Shown in pieces: positions 32,910 to 41,562 of a stretch of DNA of 64,000 nt. The number at the start of each line of letters is the position of its first letter. The first letter of the stretch is position 1. The notes beneath the pieces are model-generated. The model worked only from the letters and a program-made list of their open reading frames with translations. It made no database searches and was not told the origin of the DNA. Made by a program: the position numbers and the translations under genes. Origin of the DNA: Nitrospirota bacterium (GTDB taxonomy: Bacteria > Nitrospirota > JACRHJ01); assembly GCA_016212105.1 (NCBI GenBank), contig JACRHJ010000021.1, positions 1 through 64,000 on the forward strand, read 5' to 3'.

Positions 32910-34037
32910 TTACTCCGCGCCAAACAGCCCCTTGACCTTGTCGAAGAAGCCCTGGCTCATCGGGTGCGCGTCCACTCCGGAGAGGCCCGCGAACTCCTTT
33001 AGGAGTTCCTTCTGCCTGTCCGTCAGGTTGGTCGGGGTCTCGACCACGACCGAGACAAGCTCGTCGCCAATGCCGTAGCCCTGGACGTTCGTGATGCCCT
33101 TGCCCTTGAGCTTGAAGACCTTGCCGGTCTGCGTCCCCGCTGGTATCTTTATCGTCGCCTTCTCGGTCAGCGTCGGGACTTCTATGTCCCCGCCCAGCGC
33201 GGCGGTGACGAAGCTTATCGGCACCTCGCAGTGGATGTCGTCGCCCTCGCGTTCGAATATCGGGTGCTCGCGCACGGATATGACGATGTAGAGGTCGCCC
33301 GGAGGCCCGCCCATCATCCCCGGCTCGCCCTCGCCCGTGAGCCTCAGACGGCTGCCCGTCTCGACGCCCTTGGGTATCTTGACCGACAGCGTCTTTTCTT
33401 TCTCGACGTACTTTCTGCCACGGCAGTCCGTGCACGGGTCGGTGATTATCTTCCCCTCGCCCCGGCATGCGCTGCACGTGCGGGTCATAGAGAAGAAGCC
33501 CTGCTGGAAGCGGGTCTGGCCGGTGCCACGGCACTGCGGGCAGGTCTTGGGCGATGTGCCGGGCTTGGAGCCCGTGCCGGAGCATGTCGGGCACGGCTCG
33601 GTCTTGGGTATCTTTATAGACGTCTCGACGCCGAAGGCCGCGTCCTCAAACGATATGGTCATGTTGTAGCGGAGGTCGGCCCCGCGCGACGCGCGCGCCC
33701 TGCCGTGGCCCGCCGCGCCTCCGAAGATGTCCCCGAATATGTCTCCGAATATGTCCGAGAAGTCCTGGCCGCCCCCAAATCCAGCGCCGCCGCCCGGCCC
33801 GCCTTGCGCGCCCGCAAACGCCGCGTGGCCGAACTGGTCGTACTTCGCGCGCTTCTGCGCGTCGGACAGCACCTCATACGCCTCGGTCGCCTCCTTGAAC
33901 TTGTCGACGGCCTCGTGGTTGCCAGGGTTTTTGTCCGGGTGGTGCTGCATGGCCTGTTTTCTGTAGGCCTTTTTTATCTCTGTGTCGCTGGCGTTCTTGT
34001 TTACGCCGAGGATTTCGTAGTAGTCGCGCTTAGACAA
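32910..34037 (-). CDS. dnaJ: Molecular chaperone DnaJ (Hsp40)
   Basis: A 375-residue type I J-protein: J domain with HPD at residues 33-35, a Gly-rich linker around 75-115 ([13 protein letters not shown]), four CxxCxGxG-type zinc motifs ([32 protein letters not shown]) and a C-terminal substrate domain. It stimulates DnaK ATPase. On the minus strand it should follow dnaK, but an insert of about 3 kb separates them. A J-domain-like remnant lies near 34726-34770. Confidence 0.95.
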   Translation of the reverse strand: MSKRDYYEILGVNKNASDTEIKKAYRKQAMQHHPDKNPGNHEAVDKFKEATEAYEVLSDAQKRAKYDQFGHAAFAGAQGGPGGGAGFGGGQDFSDIFGDIFGDIFGGAAGHGRARASRGADLRYNMTISFEDAAFGVETSIKIPKTEPCPTCSGTGSKPGTSPKTCPQCRGTGQTRFQQGFFSMTRTCSACRGEGKIITDPCTDCRGRKYVEKEKTLSVKIPKGVETGSRLRLTGEGEPGMMGGPPGDLYIVISVREHPIFEREGDDIHCEVPISFVTAALGGDIEVPTLTEKATIKIPAGTQTGKVFKLKGKGITNVQGYGIGDELVSVVVETPTNLTDRQKELLKEFAGLSGVDAHPMSQGFFDKVKGLFGAE

Positions 34038-34055
34038 TGCATCATCCTTTATTGC

Positions 34056-34250
34056 TTATTGGTGTCATTCTGAGGCGAAGCCGAAGAATCCGCCTGTATA
34101 TAATCATTGTAGGGGCGCAGTTTACTGCGTCCGTTCCTTAGCTTTCATAACGCCCCCCTGCCCCCCTCTTATCTTAAGAGGGGGGAATCCCCTCTCCTCA
34201 CGGGAGAGAGCCTGCCCTGAGCGAAGTCGAACGGGGGCTGGGGTGAGAGG
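34056..34250. repeat. Repeat block upstream of dnaJ
   Basis: A 'cattctgaggcgaagccgaagaatcc' unit, a 'taggggcgcagtttactgcgtccg' unit, a palindromic 'ccctcttatcttaagaggg' unit near 34160-34186, and a 'cctctcctcacgggagag...gaacgggggctggggtgag' unit. No convincing gene. The dnaJ promoter, if separate, would lie here. Confidence 0.65.
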
Positions 34251-34263
34251 TATACACCAGGGG

Positions 34264-34683
34264 TTACTCTTCCTTTTTCAGGGCTTCGAGCTTCGCGTGG
34301 AGCTTCACGAACTCCGGGTAATAGACCGTCCTGACGCTACTCGCTATCTTCTCCGCCGTCTCTTCGTTGTATGTATGGGTGGTGAGCGCACGGCTCTTTA
34401 TCATGTCCATCCATATCTCGCCTTCTTCTATCAGGCCGCGCCTGAAGGCGAGTTGGAATGCGTCGCGGCTGCCGAATATGTTGGTCTCGCCCTGGGCCTC
34501 CAGGAAATCCTTGAGGGTGTTCCAGGCAAGCTCGTAGTTGTACTTGAAGACCTGCACCAACCCCAGCTTTTCGAGGTCTGAAAGCTCTCTCTGTTCCGCC
34601 AGTTCCACGGCTTCTGTCAGCAGGGCGATGACCTTGCCGAAGTTATGTAACCGCTGTATCCAGCGGATGTCGTCTGTGCTTAT
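34264..34683 (-). CDS. HI0074-type HEPN protein, partner of a minimal nucleotidyltransferase; canonical start missing
   Basis: The frame encodes a nucleotidyltransferase substrate-binding (HEPN) protein: ...RWIQRLHNFGKVIALLTEAVELAEQ...YELAWNTLKDFLEAQG...SRDAFQLAFRRGLIE...THTYNEETAEKI. Such proteins pair with MNT-type nucleotidyltransferases as toxin-antitoxin-like modules. The conserved N-terminal part upstream of the GTG at 34608 has no ATG, GTG or TTG before an upstream stop, but an ATA at 34683-34681 lies exactly seven bases after GGAGG. Either ATA is used as start or a mutated ATG has disabled the gene. No MNT partner is present. From GTG 34608 only 114 residues would be made. Confidence 0.65.
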   Translation of the reverse strand: MSTDDIRWIQRLHNFGKVIALLTEAVELAEQRELSDLEKLGLVQVFKYNYELAWNTLKDFLEAQGETNIFGSRDAFQLAFRRGLIEEGEIWMDMIKSRALTTHTYNEETAEKIASSVRTVYYPEFVKLHAKLEALKKEE

Positions 34684-34725
34684 GGGCGAGCCTCCTGATG
34701 GTGCCGCCTTGCGGCGGATAGTGTT

Positions 34726-34770
34726 TCAGTCCGTGGCGTTTTTGTGGACGCCGAGGACATTGTGGTTGTC
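34726..34770 (-). pseudogene. J-domain-like remnant
   Basis: On the minus strand, 14 codons read DNHNVLGVHKNATD and then stop. The start of the nearby DnaJ reads [14 protein letters not shown], sharing 8 of 14 residues with several conservative changes. This looks like a decayed copy of the first residues of a J-domain gene, in the same orientation as dnaJ, sitting directly after the stop of the AbiV-like gene. It may mark the breakpoint of the insert between dnaK and dnaJ. Confidence 0.4.
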
Positions 34771-34773
34771 GCT

Positions 34774-36309
34774 CTATTGCACCCCTTGCGCGTGCCTATT
34801 TTCCGAAAGATGTCTAAAAGTCTTGTTAAAGAAGGTGTCGCAGAGAATCTTCATCGTACCAACCTCGCCAAGTGTCAACCCTTGAATATTTGGTTTTGGA
34901 GTTTCCAAGATTTCAGCATATTTCAGATATTTATACATATCTTCCGAACTAGTCATGAACTCTGACATGAAATTGTAAAATATCGGAATAAAAGAACCAG
35001 TCCCATTCCACGCACCATACTGACGCATTCCACCCCTCAGAGAGTTGTAGAAACATTCAAATGCATTTGCCTCAAATTGCATATGTATGTCGGTTTTGCT
35101 TAATAACCCCAGTCCTCTCAGATAATTGTCGAAAGGTTCTTGCTTAACTTTTTCGTCAGGGCCGGGGAAAAAGGGGAAACAGAGCGCGGTATTGATTAAG
35201 TCCTGCTCTGACAAAATCCCTCTCTTCCAATCAATTCTCAGTGTTGGGTTTCTATCAATATTGAAATCCAAGTTGGTTTCAATGTCCCTTAACCTTTCAT
35301 AGTAACGGCTAACCTGCTCAGGCATGTACCACCAAAAAAAACCCATGGAACCTATGTTCAAGGACGCTATAAACCTTCTCGCCATATACCAACCTACGCT
35401 CCATAATGCTTGCGTGGAAACCCTATTGGATAGCGTAATTTCAATAATCATCTCAGATCTATTATTGGTCGGGAAAATATTTAACCCGTTGACACTATTA
35501 TTCCACCAATTCAACGGCTTAGGGCGGATTGAATGCGAATTTGTAAAGAGGCGGATTTTAAGCTTCCATTTATCTTTGTCCGCCTCTTCTTCGGACGGTG
35601 CGGGCCGCTGTAGTTCTTTTTCTGCCATTGCGCGCCCTTCAGCTTCCGCTTTATCGAATTTCTGCCTTAGCCATTCTACCCACGCACTTACTTGGCCGAG
35701 CCCGGCAAGTTTCTCGAAGGATTCTCTCCCAAATATAATGCGACGCTTTTCAATATCATTTGTTGCAAGAAGAAACCAACTGAGATTCTGACGTTCATCC
35801 TCGCTTAAAGATATTGCTGCCTTTCTACCCTCCATCCTAAGCCGTTTTTTGGCGAGAGCAATTAGCATTCGAGCGTTGTCACTTGTTATGATATCTTTCG
35901 GATTTTGAGCGGAGTTGTTTAATGGATCTACATAGAGACCACGTAGGCGAGTCTCATGTATTGTCTTTGCCAATCCCTCAAGTTCATTCAACTTTTTATC
36001 AGTTATTACTTCACTACCACAAAATAACGGTCCCCAAAGAGCCCAAAACAGTTTCTTTTCATGGTCCTCATACCATTTCGTAGCCCTTTCTGAGGAATCT
36101 TCTTTAAAAGAAGCGCAATAATTCACTATTATAAGTTGGGATTTTCCAATTTCTTCCAATGCAAGGGTGGCAAGGTGATAAGAAATATGTGGGTAAGGAT
36201 TCCCTTTACACAACCGTTGCGCTGCCTGAAGCAAATCCTTTGCATGATTAAGACATGCATCGGAAATGCTCATTAGCTCTACTGGAACTTCGTATTCTAA
36301 GTCTCCCAT
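34774..36309 (-). CDS. AbiV-like HEPN protein (putative abortive-infection defence)
   Basis: About 511 residues, AT-richer than its neighbours. The N-terminus (SISDACLNHAKDLLQAAQRLCKGN, then SYHLATLALEEIGKSQLI) matches the AbiV/HEPN helical domain, whose members take part in abortive phage infection. The remaining 400 residues are unrecognised, with a KDKWKLKIRL region and an aromatic-rich segment (GFFWWYMPEQVSRYYERL). I start it at the ATG at 36309, preceded by GGGGTGGG; a TTG at 36333 and an ATG at 36321 are alternatives. It lies in the insert separating dnaK from dnaJ. Defence role is inferred from the N-terminal domain only. Confidence 0.6.
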   Translation of the reverse strand: MGDLEYEVPVELMSISDACLNHAKDLLQAAQRLCKGNPYPHISYHLATLALEEIGKSQLIIVNYCASFKEDSSERATKWYEDHEKKLFWALWGPLFCGSEVITDKKLNELEGLAKTIHETRLRGLYVDPLNNSAQNPKDIITSDNARMLIALAKKRLRMEGRKAAISLSEDERQNLSWFLLATNDIEKRRIIFGRESFEKLAGLGQVSAWVEWLRQKFDKAEAEGRAMAEKELQRPAPSEEEADKDKWKLKIRLFTNSHSIRPKPLNWWNNSVNGLNIFPTNNRSEMIIEITLSNRVSTQALWSVGWYMARRFIASLNIGSMGFFWWYMPEQVSRYYERLRDIETNLDFNIDRNPTLRIDWKRGILSEQDLINTALCFPFFPGPDEKVKQEPFDNYLRGLGLLSKTDIHMQFEANAFECFYNSLRGGMRQYGAWNGTGSFIPIFYNFMSEFMTSSEDMYKYLKYAEILETPKPNIQGLTLGEVGTMKILCDTFFNKTFRHLSENRHAQGVQ

Positions 36310-36324
36310 TACCCACCCCATACT

Positions 36325-36359
36325 CAAACACAAGCCCAGCCCCGTATCACCGGGACTGG
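36325..36359. terminator. 35-bp direct repeat with terminator-like hairpin, copy 1
   Basis: Contains agcccagccccg and cgggactggc arms around a tatcac loop. The identical 35-bp unit recurs at 36995-37029, and the pair flanks the membrane-protein gene at 36394-36966. Copy 1 lies after that gene's stop, so it could terminate it. Confidence 0.6.
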
Positions 36360-36393
36360 CCGACTTCCCATATCCACAAACTTACTCGCAACC

Positions 36394-36966
36394 TCACAAC
36401 CCCAAAATCTCTAACGGGTTCGTCGAAGGCTTCGCGGAATTATCCTGCTTCGCCCAGGCATGCTCCCGTGAATCGTATTTCTCCATCCAGTCAGGCGGCA
36501 GCACGTAGTACTCCAGTGTGAACCCGGCGGCTTTCGCGTCTCCGGCGACTGCCTCGGTACGCGTGTAAATGTACCGGTTCTGAAACAGCGTCACAAGTTT
36601 CGGGGACGGTATCTTGTCCACGTACTTGGGCACAAGGTCAGTCAGCTCTGCCGGATATTTCCCCTGCTCCTGCCTGTACTCCTCGCAGGCATTTATCAGC
36701 AGCTCAGCACCGGGTTTCGCGTCCTTGAAGTTTATGCCGTTCGCCTTGATAACCAGGACGATCAGAAGCACGTACATCCCGAGCGATGCCCATCTCCGCC
36801 ACTCCGGCGGAACTCCCTGCCTGGTTATGACGGCCCTGAGGCCGGTAAAGGACAGGATAAGGAATTTTACCGCGACATACAGCCCCACCGGGACAATTAT
36901 CGAGTAGTTGAATAACAGGATGTCCAGAAGGAACAGTATCGCCACAAAAATCAATGTCACTGTCAT
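36394..36966 (-). CDS. Hypothetical membrane protein
   Basis: About 190 residues from the ATG at 36966. The N-terminal half has four hydrophobic helices (about residues 3-20, 25-45, 60-80); the C-terminal half is soluble and has LINACEEYRQEQGKYPAELTDLVPKYVDKIP, a phrase common to pilin-like and type II secretion tail domains, and ends DNSAKPSTNPLEILGL. The frame extends upstream to 37050, but that part would read through the direct repeat, so I exclude it. No family recognised with confidence. It lies between dnaK and the AbiV-like gene. Confidence 0.6.
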   Translation of the reverse strand: MTVTLIFVAILFLLDILLFNYSIIVPVGLYVAVKFLILSFTGLRAVITRQGVPPEWRRWASLGMYVLLIVLVIKANGINFKDAKPGAELLINACEEYRQEQGKYPAELTDLVPKYVDKIPSPKLVTLFQNRYIYTRTEAVAGDAKAAGFTLEYYVLPPDWMEKYDSREHAWAKQDNSAKPSTNPLEILGL

Positions 36967-36994
36967 AATGTATGTCCAGATATAGAGCGAATTA

Positions 36995-37029
36995 CAAACA
37001 CAAGCCCAGCCCCGTATCACCGGGACTGG
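36995..37029. repeat. 35-bp direct repeat with hairpin, copy 2
   Basis: Identical to 36325-36359 over 35 bp; the hairpin is longer here (agcccag...ctgggct). It lies just upstream of the membrane-protein gene. Confidence 0.65.
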
Positions 37030-37059
37030 GCTAAGATACCACATCGGCAAACTTTATTC

Positions 37060-37256
37060 AAGCGGCGGAGTAGCGGAGGAGATTGCCGCGTCGTCCCGCG
37101 AAGCGCGGGACTCCTCGCAATGACAACCGCTTCCCCCTCCCCTTGGTCCCCTCCCGCGAGGGGAGGGGAGAATCAAATTCTTCCCCCTCCATCGTTACGG
37201 GGGAGGGGGGCAGGGGGGCGTTATGACCTGCAAGAGAGAGGCTGGGGGTGTCCCCC
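37060..37256. repeat. Repeat block downstream of dnaK
   Basis: A 'gattgccgcgtcgtcccgcg...cgcgggactcctcgcaatgac' palindromic unit (also near 54807-54891) followed by 'cccctcccgcgaggggaggggag' and 'tacgggggaggggggc' units. Confidence 0.65.
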
Positions 37257-37259
37257 GCC

Positions 37260-39191
37260 TTACTTCTTCTCCTCAAACTCCGCATCCACAACCTTCTCGC
37301 CGCCGGCTGCTGTGTCGCCCGCGCCAGCGTCCGCGCCGCAGTTAGCCCCGCAGCCCGGCTGACCCTCGCCGGGGTTAGCCTCCGCGCCAGCCTTCTTGTA
37401 TATCTCCTCCGCCAGCTTGTGGGACACGCCAGCGAGCTTGTTCATCGCGGCCTTCACCTCCGCCGGGTCGGTAAGCTCCTTGGCCTTACGCGCCTCTTCG
37501 AGGGCCGCGGTTATGTCGGCCCGCTCGGACTCGGAGACCTTGTCGCCGAAGTCCGTGAGCGACTTCTCGACGGAGTAGATCAGCGTGTCGCACTCGTTGT
37601 GCGCCTCGGCAAGCTCCTTCTTCTTCTTGTCCTCGTCCGCGTGCGCCTCCGCGTCCTTCACCATCTTCTTTATCTCTTCTTCGGACAGGCCGGAGGACGC
37701 GGTAATCTTGATCGACTGCTCCTTGCCGGTGCCGAGGTCCTTCGCGCCGACGTGGACGATGCCGTTCGCGTCTATGTCGAAGGAGACCTCTATCTGCGGT
37801 ATGCCGCGCGAGGCGGGCGGTATGCCTACCAGCTCGAACCGGCCGAGAGTCTTGTTGTCGCCCGCCATCTCTCGCTCGCCCTGTATGACGTGTATCGAGA
37901 CCGCGGTCTGGTTGTCCGCCGCGGTCGAGAATATCTGCGACTTGCGGGTCGGTATGGTCGTGTTCCTCTCGATGAGGCGCGTCATCACGCCGCCGAGCGT
38001 CTCGATGCCGAGCGAAAGGGGAGTCACGTCCAACAGCAGTACGTCCTTGACCTCGCCCATCAGGACGCCGCCCTGTATGCCCGCGCCGATGGCCACGACC
38101 TCGTCCGGGTTCACGCCCTTGTGCGGCTCCTTGCCGAAGAATTCCTTGACCATCTGCTGCACCTTGGGCATGCGGGTCATGCCGCCGACGAGGACTACCT
38201 CGTCTATGTCCTTGGCGGTCTTGCCCGCGTCCGCGAGCGCCTTCTTGCACGGCTCGATGGTGCGCTTGATCAGGTCGTCGGTCAGGGCTTCGAGCTTCGC
38301 GCGTGAGAGCTTCATCAGGAGGTGCTTGGGGCCGGACGCGTCCGCCGTGATGAACGGCAGGTTAATCTCGGTATCGAGCGCGCCTGACAGCTCGCACTTG
38401 GCCTTCTCGCCCGCTTCCTTGAGCCTCTGGAGCGCCATCTTGTCCTTGGACAGGTCGATGCCCTGGTCTTTCCTGAACTCGTCCACCATCCACTTGATGA
38501 TGACCTCGTCGAAGTCGTCGCCGCCCAGGTATGTGTCGCCGTTGGTGGACTTGACCTCGAAGACGCCCTCGCCAAGCTCAAGGATGGATATGTCGAACGT
38601 GCCGCCGCCAAGGTCGTAGACCGCGATCGTCTCGTCCTTCTTCTTGTCGAGGCCATACGCGAGCGAGGCCGCCGTCGGCTCGTTGATGATGCGCAGGACG
38701 TTCAGGCCCGCGATGCGCCCCGCGTCCTTCGTCGCCTGGCGCTGGGAGTCGTTGAAGTACGCCGGCACGGTGATGACCGCGTCCGAGACCTTCTCGCCCA
38801 GGTAGTCCTCGGCGGTCTGCTTCATCTTGACGAGTATCATCGCCGAGATCTCGGCCGGGGAGTAGTCCTTGCCGCGTACCGTGACGTGCGCGTCGCCGTT
38901 CGGGGCCTTGGCTATCTGGTACGGCAGGTGCTTCTGCGCGTCCGCGACCTCCTTGGCCTCGTACTTCCTGCCGATGAGCCGCTTGATCGAGAATATCGTG
39001 TTGTCCGGGTTCGTGACCGCCTGCCGCTTGGCCACCTGGCCGACCAGCCTCTCGCCGGACTCCGAAATCGCGACGACCGACGGTGTGGTGCGCGCGCCCT
39101 CGGAGTTCGCTATGACAATCGGGTCGCCGTGCTCCAGCACGGAGACGCAGGAGTTGGTGGTGCCGAGGTCTATGCCTATTACCTTTCCCAT
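37260..39191 (-). CDS. dnaK: Molecular chaperone DnaK (Hsp70)
   Basis: A 643-residue Hsp70 of normal length. The ATPase half starts [13 protein letters not shown] and holds [14 protein letters not shown] and [10 protein letters not shown]; the peptide-binding half holds [17 protein letters not shown]. The C-terminal lid ends in DAEFEEKK after an Ala/Gly-rich tail. Works with DnaJ and GrpE in protein folding. GrpE is 56 bases upstream; the usual downstream dnaJ is displaced by an insert. Regulated probably through the CIRCE element at 41085-41111 as part of the hrcA operon. Confidence 0.97.
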   Translation of the reverse strand: MGKVIGIDLGTTNSCVSVLEHGDPIVIANSEGARTTPSVVAISESGERLVGQVAKRQAVTNPDNTIFSIKRLIGRKYEAKEVADAQKHLPYQIAKAPNGDAHVTVRGKDYSPAEISAMILVKMKQTAEDYLGEKVSDAVITVPAYFNDSQRQATKDAGRIAGLNVLRIINEPTAASLAYGLDKKKDETIAVYDLGGGTFDISILELGEGVFEVKSTNGDTYLGGDDFDEVIIKWMVDEFRKDQGIDLSKDKMALQRLKEAGEKAKCELSGALDTEINLPFITADASGPKHLLMKLSRAKLEALTDDLIKRTIEPCKKALADAGKTAKDIDEVVLVGGMTRMPKVQQMVKEFFGKEPHKGVNPDEVVAIGAGIQGGVLMGEVKDVLLLDVTPLSLGIETLGGVMTRLIERNTTIPTRKSQIFSTAADNQTAVSIHVIQGEREMAGDNKTLGRFELVGIPPASRGIPQIEVSFDIDANGIVHVGAKDLGTGKEQSIKITASSGLSEEEIKKMVKDAEAHADEDKKKKELAEAHNECDTLIYSVEKSLTDFGDKVSESERADITAALEEARKAKELTDPAEVKAAMNKLAGVSHKLAEEIYKKAGAEANPGEGQPGCGANCGADAGAGDTAAGGEKVVDAEFEEKK

Positions 39192-39247
39192 CTTTTGTTC
39201 CTCCTTGACATATTATCCAGCAACGATGCTGTACGTTAAAATATCCT

Positions 39248-39916
39248 CTATTCCCCAGCGGGCTGCGGCCTCTTCGCCACGGTAACCATCGCGGGCCTCA
39301 AGATGCGGTCGTTAAGGAAGTAACCCTTCTGGAACTCCTCGACGACGGTGCCTTCCTCGAAATCCTCCGTCTCGACCTGCATCATCGCCTGCTGCTTCGC
39401 GGGGTCGAAGGGGAGCCCTATGGACTCCACCTGAGTCACGCCGTTCTTCGCCAGCGCGTCGACTAGCTGCTTCCTGACCATCTGGACGCCCTCGGTCAGC
39501 GCGTCCGAGCCGCCTGCCTCGCCCGCGTGGGCGAGCGCCCTTTCGAGGTTGTCCAGCACAGGCAGCAGGTCCTTTATTATGCCCTCGTTGCAGAACTTCT
39601 CGCGTTCGGAGAAGTCGCGGGTCATCCGCTTCTTGAAGTTGTCCGTCTCGGCGTACAGGCGCAGGTACTTGTCCTCCGCGTCCTTCGCCTTGGCGTCCAG
39701 CTCGGATGCCTTTTCCCGGAGCTTGTCGAACTCGGCCCTGATAGCGGCGATGTCCTCCTTGGTTGCGGGCTCGTGTATGCGCACAGCGGCCTCCTCGGTC
39801 GCATGCTCCGGCGCATTCTCGGCCGGCTTCCCGGCGTCGTCATCCGCGGGCGGCTTTCCGCCGTTTATCGGGACCTTGCGGCCCCCGTCGTGCTTGTCGT
39901 GCTTGTCGTGAAACAT
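39248..39916 (-). CDS. grpE: Nucleotide exchange factor GrpE
   Basis: About 222 residues from the ATG at 39916, which follows AGAGGTGA; a further-upstream start at 39946 would add ten residues that are not GrpE-like. The charged N-terminal 55 residues (His/Asp-rich HDKHDKHDGG) precede a long coiled coil (about residues 58-110) and the beta-rich head with LERALAHAGE and VQMVRKQLVDAL. It releases ADP from DnaK. Second gene of the hrcA-grpE-dnaK operon. Confidence 0.93.
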   Translation of the reverse strand: MFHDKHDKHDGGRKVPINGGKPPADDDAGKPAENAPEHATEEAAVRIHEPATKEDIAAIRAEFDKLREKASELDAKAKDAEDKYLRLYAETDNFKKRMTRDFSEREKFCNEGIIKDLLPVLDNLERALAHAGEAGGSDALTEGVQMVRKQLVDALAKNGVTQVESIGLPFDPAKQQAMMQVETEDFEEGTVVEEFQKGYFLNDRILRPAMVTVAKRPQPAGE

Positions 39917-40026
39917 GTCACCTCTCGCTGAATTCAATGGCCTCAAGTTGTAGTTGCCCCATTTATGGGGCGGTTTTAAGAGCGCCCGATGAATCGGGCA
40001 ACTACAACCTCAGACCGAATAAAGAA

Positions 40027-41064
40027 TCACCTCTCGCTCATCAAACGGCTGAGCACCTTCGCGGTGCAGTCCACTATCGGGATAACTGTATTGTAAGGCA
40101 TCCGGGACGGCCCGATGACGCCGAGCGTACCCATCACGTTCCCCTCGGCGCGGTACGAAGCCACGACCAGGGACACGCCCTCCATGTCAAAGTACGGGTT
40201 CTCCGCGCCTATGAAGACCTGCACCCCTTCGGCCTCGACCGCCCTGTCGAGGAGCTGTATAAGCCTGTGCTTTTCCTCGAAAGCATGGAATATCTCCTTT
40301 ATCTTGTCAAGGTCGCGGAAGTCCGGTATGTCGAACAGCTCGGACATGCTCCCGACGTAAAGCTCGCCCTCGGACGCGCCCTGCTCTCCGTGCTCGCCAG
40401 GCTCTCCGCCGGACTGCATCAGCGTCGTGAGCAGCCCCGTGTACCTGCTCCTGTCCTCGTCCATAAGCTCTGTCACGCGTTCCCGCATCTGACTGAGCGT
40501 CTTGCCGGAAAGCTCGCGGGAGAGGAAGTTGTTCGCGCGTTCGAGGTCCCGCGCGGTAAATTCCGGGTCGAGTAAGAGCATCCGGTTGTGTATGATGCCC
40601 GCCTCGGACACGAAGACCGCGAGCGCGCGGCGGCCCGACAGCGGGACAAACTCGACGTGCCGGTACACCGTCTCGGCCGGTTTGGGGGCCATGACGACTC
40701 CGACGTAATGCGACAGGGACGACAGGAGCCTGGTCGTCTCCTTCATAAGCTGGCCGAACTCGGAGCGGTGCAGGGGGTAGTTCATTATCTCCTGCTCCTG
40801 CTGGCGCGGGAGGGCCCGTACCTCCAGGAGCGTATCGATATAAAAGCGGTACGCCTTCCCCGTTGGGACGCGGCCCGCGGAGGTGTGCGGCTGGGCGAGG
40901 AAGCCCATCTCCTCCAGGTCGGCCATGATGTTCCTGACCGTCGCGGGGGATATGCCCAGCTCGTAGCGCTTGGTAATCGTGCGTGAGCCGACAGGCTCCG
41001 CCGTCGCTATGTAGCTGTTTATTATGGCCTTGAGGATGCCTCTGCTTCTCTCGTTCAGGTCCAT
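40027..41064 (-). CDS. hrcA: Heat-inducible transcription repressor HrcA
   Basis: About 345 residues from the ATG at 41064. The N-terminal winged helix reads GSRTITKRYELGISPATVRNIMADLEEMGFLAQPHTSAGRVPT, the HrcA signature. The C-terminal GAF-like domain ends ...GTLGVIGPSRMPYNTVIPIVD. HrcA binds CIRCE elements and represses heat-shock operons with help from GroEL. The GTG at 41091 in the longer frame lies inside the CIRCE element, so I reject it. First gene of its operon and thus autoregulated. Confidence 0.96.
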   Translation of the reverse strand: MDLNERSRGILKAIINSYIATAEPVGSRTITKRYELGISPATVRNIMADLEEMGFLAQPHTSAGRVPTGKAYRFYIDTLLEVRALPRQQEQEIMNYPLHRSEFGQLMKETTRLLSSLSHYVGVVMAPKPAETVYRHVEFVPLSGRRALAVFVSEAGIIHNRMLLLDPEFTARDLERANNFLSRELSGKTLSQMRERVTELMDEDRSRYTGLLTTLMQSGGEPGEHGEQGASEGELYVGSMSELFDIPDFRDLDKIKEIFHAFEEKHRLIQLLDRAVEAEGVQVFIGAENPYFDMEGVSLVVASYRAEGNVMGTLGVIGPSRMPYNTVIPIVDCTAKVLSRLMSER

Positions 41065-41084
41065 GTCCGCCGCCTCTCTCCGTC

Positions 41085-41111
41085 TTAGCACTCACCATAA
41101 CCGAGTGCTAA
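41085..41111 (-). promoter_or_regulatory. CIRCE operator (HrcA-binding site)
   Basis: TTAGCACTC, a 9-bp spacer, then GAGTGCTAA: a perfect match to the CIRCE consensus. It lies 21 bases upstream of the hrcA start and immediately after a sigma70-type promoter, so bound HrcA would block its own operon. Confidence 0.96.
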
Positions 41112-41112
41112 T

Positions 41113-41141
41113 AATGTACCAAATGCGTGTGGGCATGTCAA
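41113..41141 (-). promoter_or_regulatory. Sigma70-type promoter of the hrcA-grpE-dnaK operon
   Basis: On the minus strand, TTGACA (41141-41136), a 17-bp spacer and TACATT (41118-41113). The CIRCE element begins two bases after the -10 box, at the expected start of transcription. Confidence 0.85.
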
Positions 41142-41562
41142 GGGAAAATTGAGGGCAATTCAGCCATTGGACGCCCGAATCCCCATCGGTCATCTCGCAC
41201 GCGAGGGCAGGGGAGCAGGGGAACTTGCATATTAAACCGGCGGCTGAATATTTGGATTCATCGCCGATACTTCATAACGCCCCCCCTGCCCCCTCTTATC
41301 TTAAGAGGGGGAGTTAGAGGTGGGGGCCAGGTTGTTATAAATCCGGCGGGCGAAGCTCGCCATGATTTGGCTTCCATCCTAACAGGATCGAGGGGATGTA
41401 AGGGGGAACGTTTCCCCCTTGTCCGGGGCCATAATATTTAGTGGCGGGGGCCGCGCCCCCTTGAGGCCGCGATACCCAAGAGGATGTCCGGATATTTATC
41501 CGCCGCGTTAATAACTGCTGACAAAAGGCTGTGGGCTTGGTTTGAGCTACGGTAGATACTCT
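41142..41562. other. Gene-free region between hrcA and carbonic anhydrase
   Basis: No supported gene. It holds a palindromic ccctcttatcttaagaggg repeat near 41290-41311 and two short inverted repeats, 'ggcgggcgaagctcgcc' near 41345 and 'gggggaacgtttcccccttg' near 41402. The genes on both sides are on the minus strand, so it probably contains the 3' end region of hrcA's upstream neighbour that has been lost, or is simply spacer. Confidence 0.5.
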
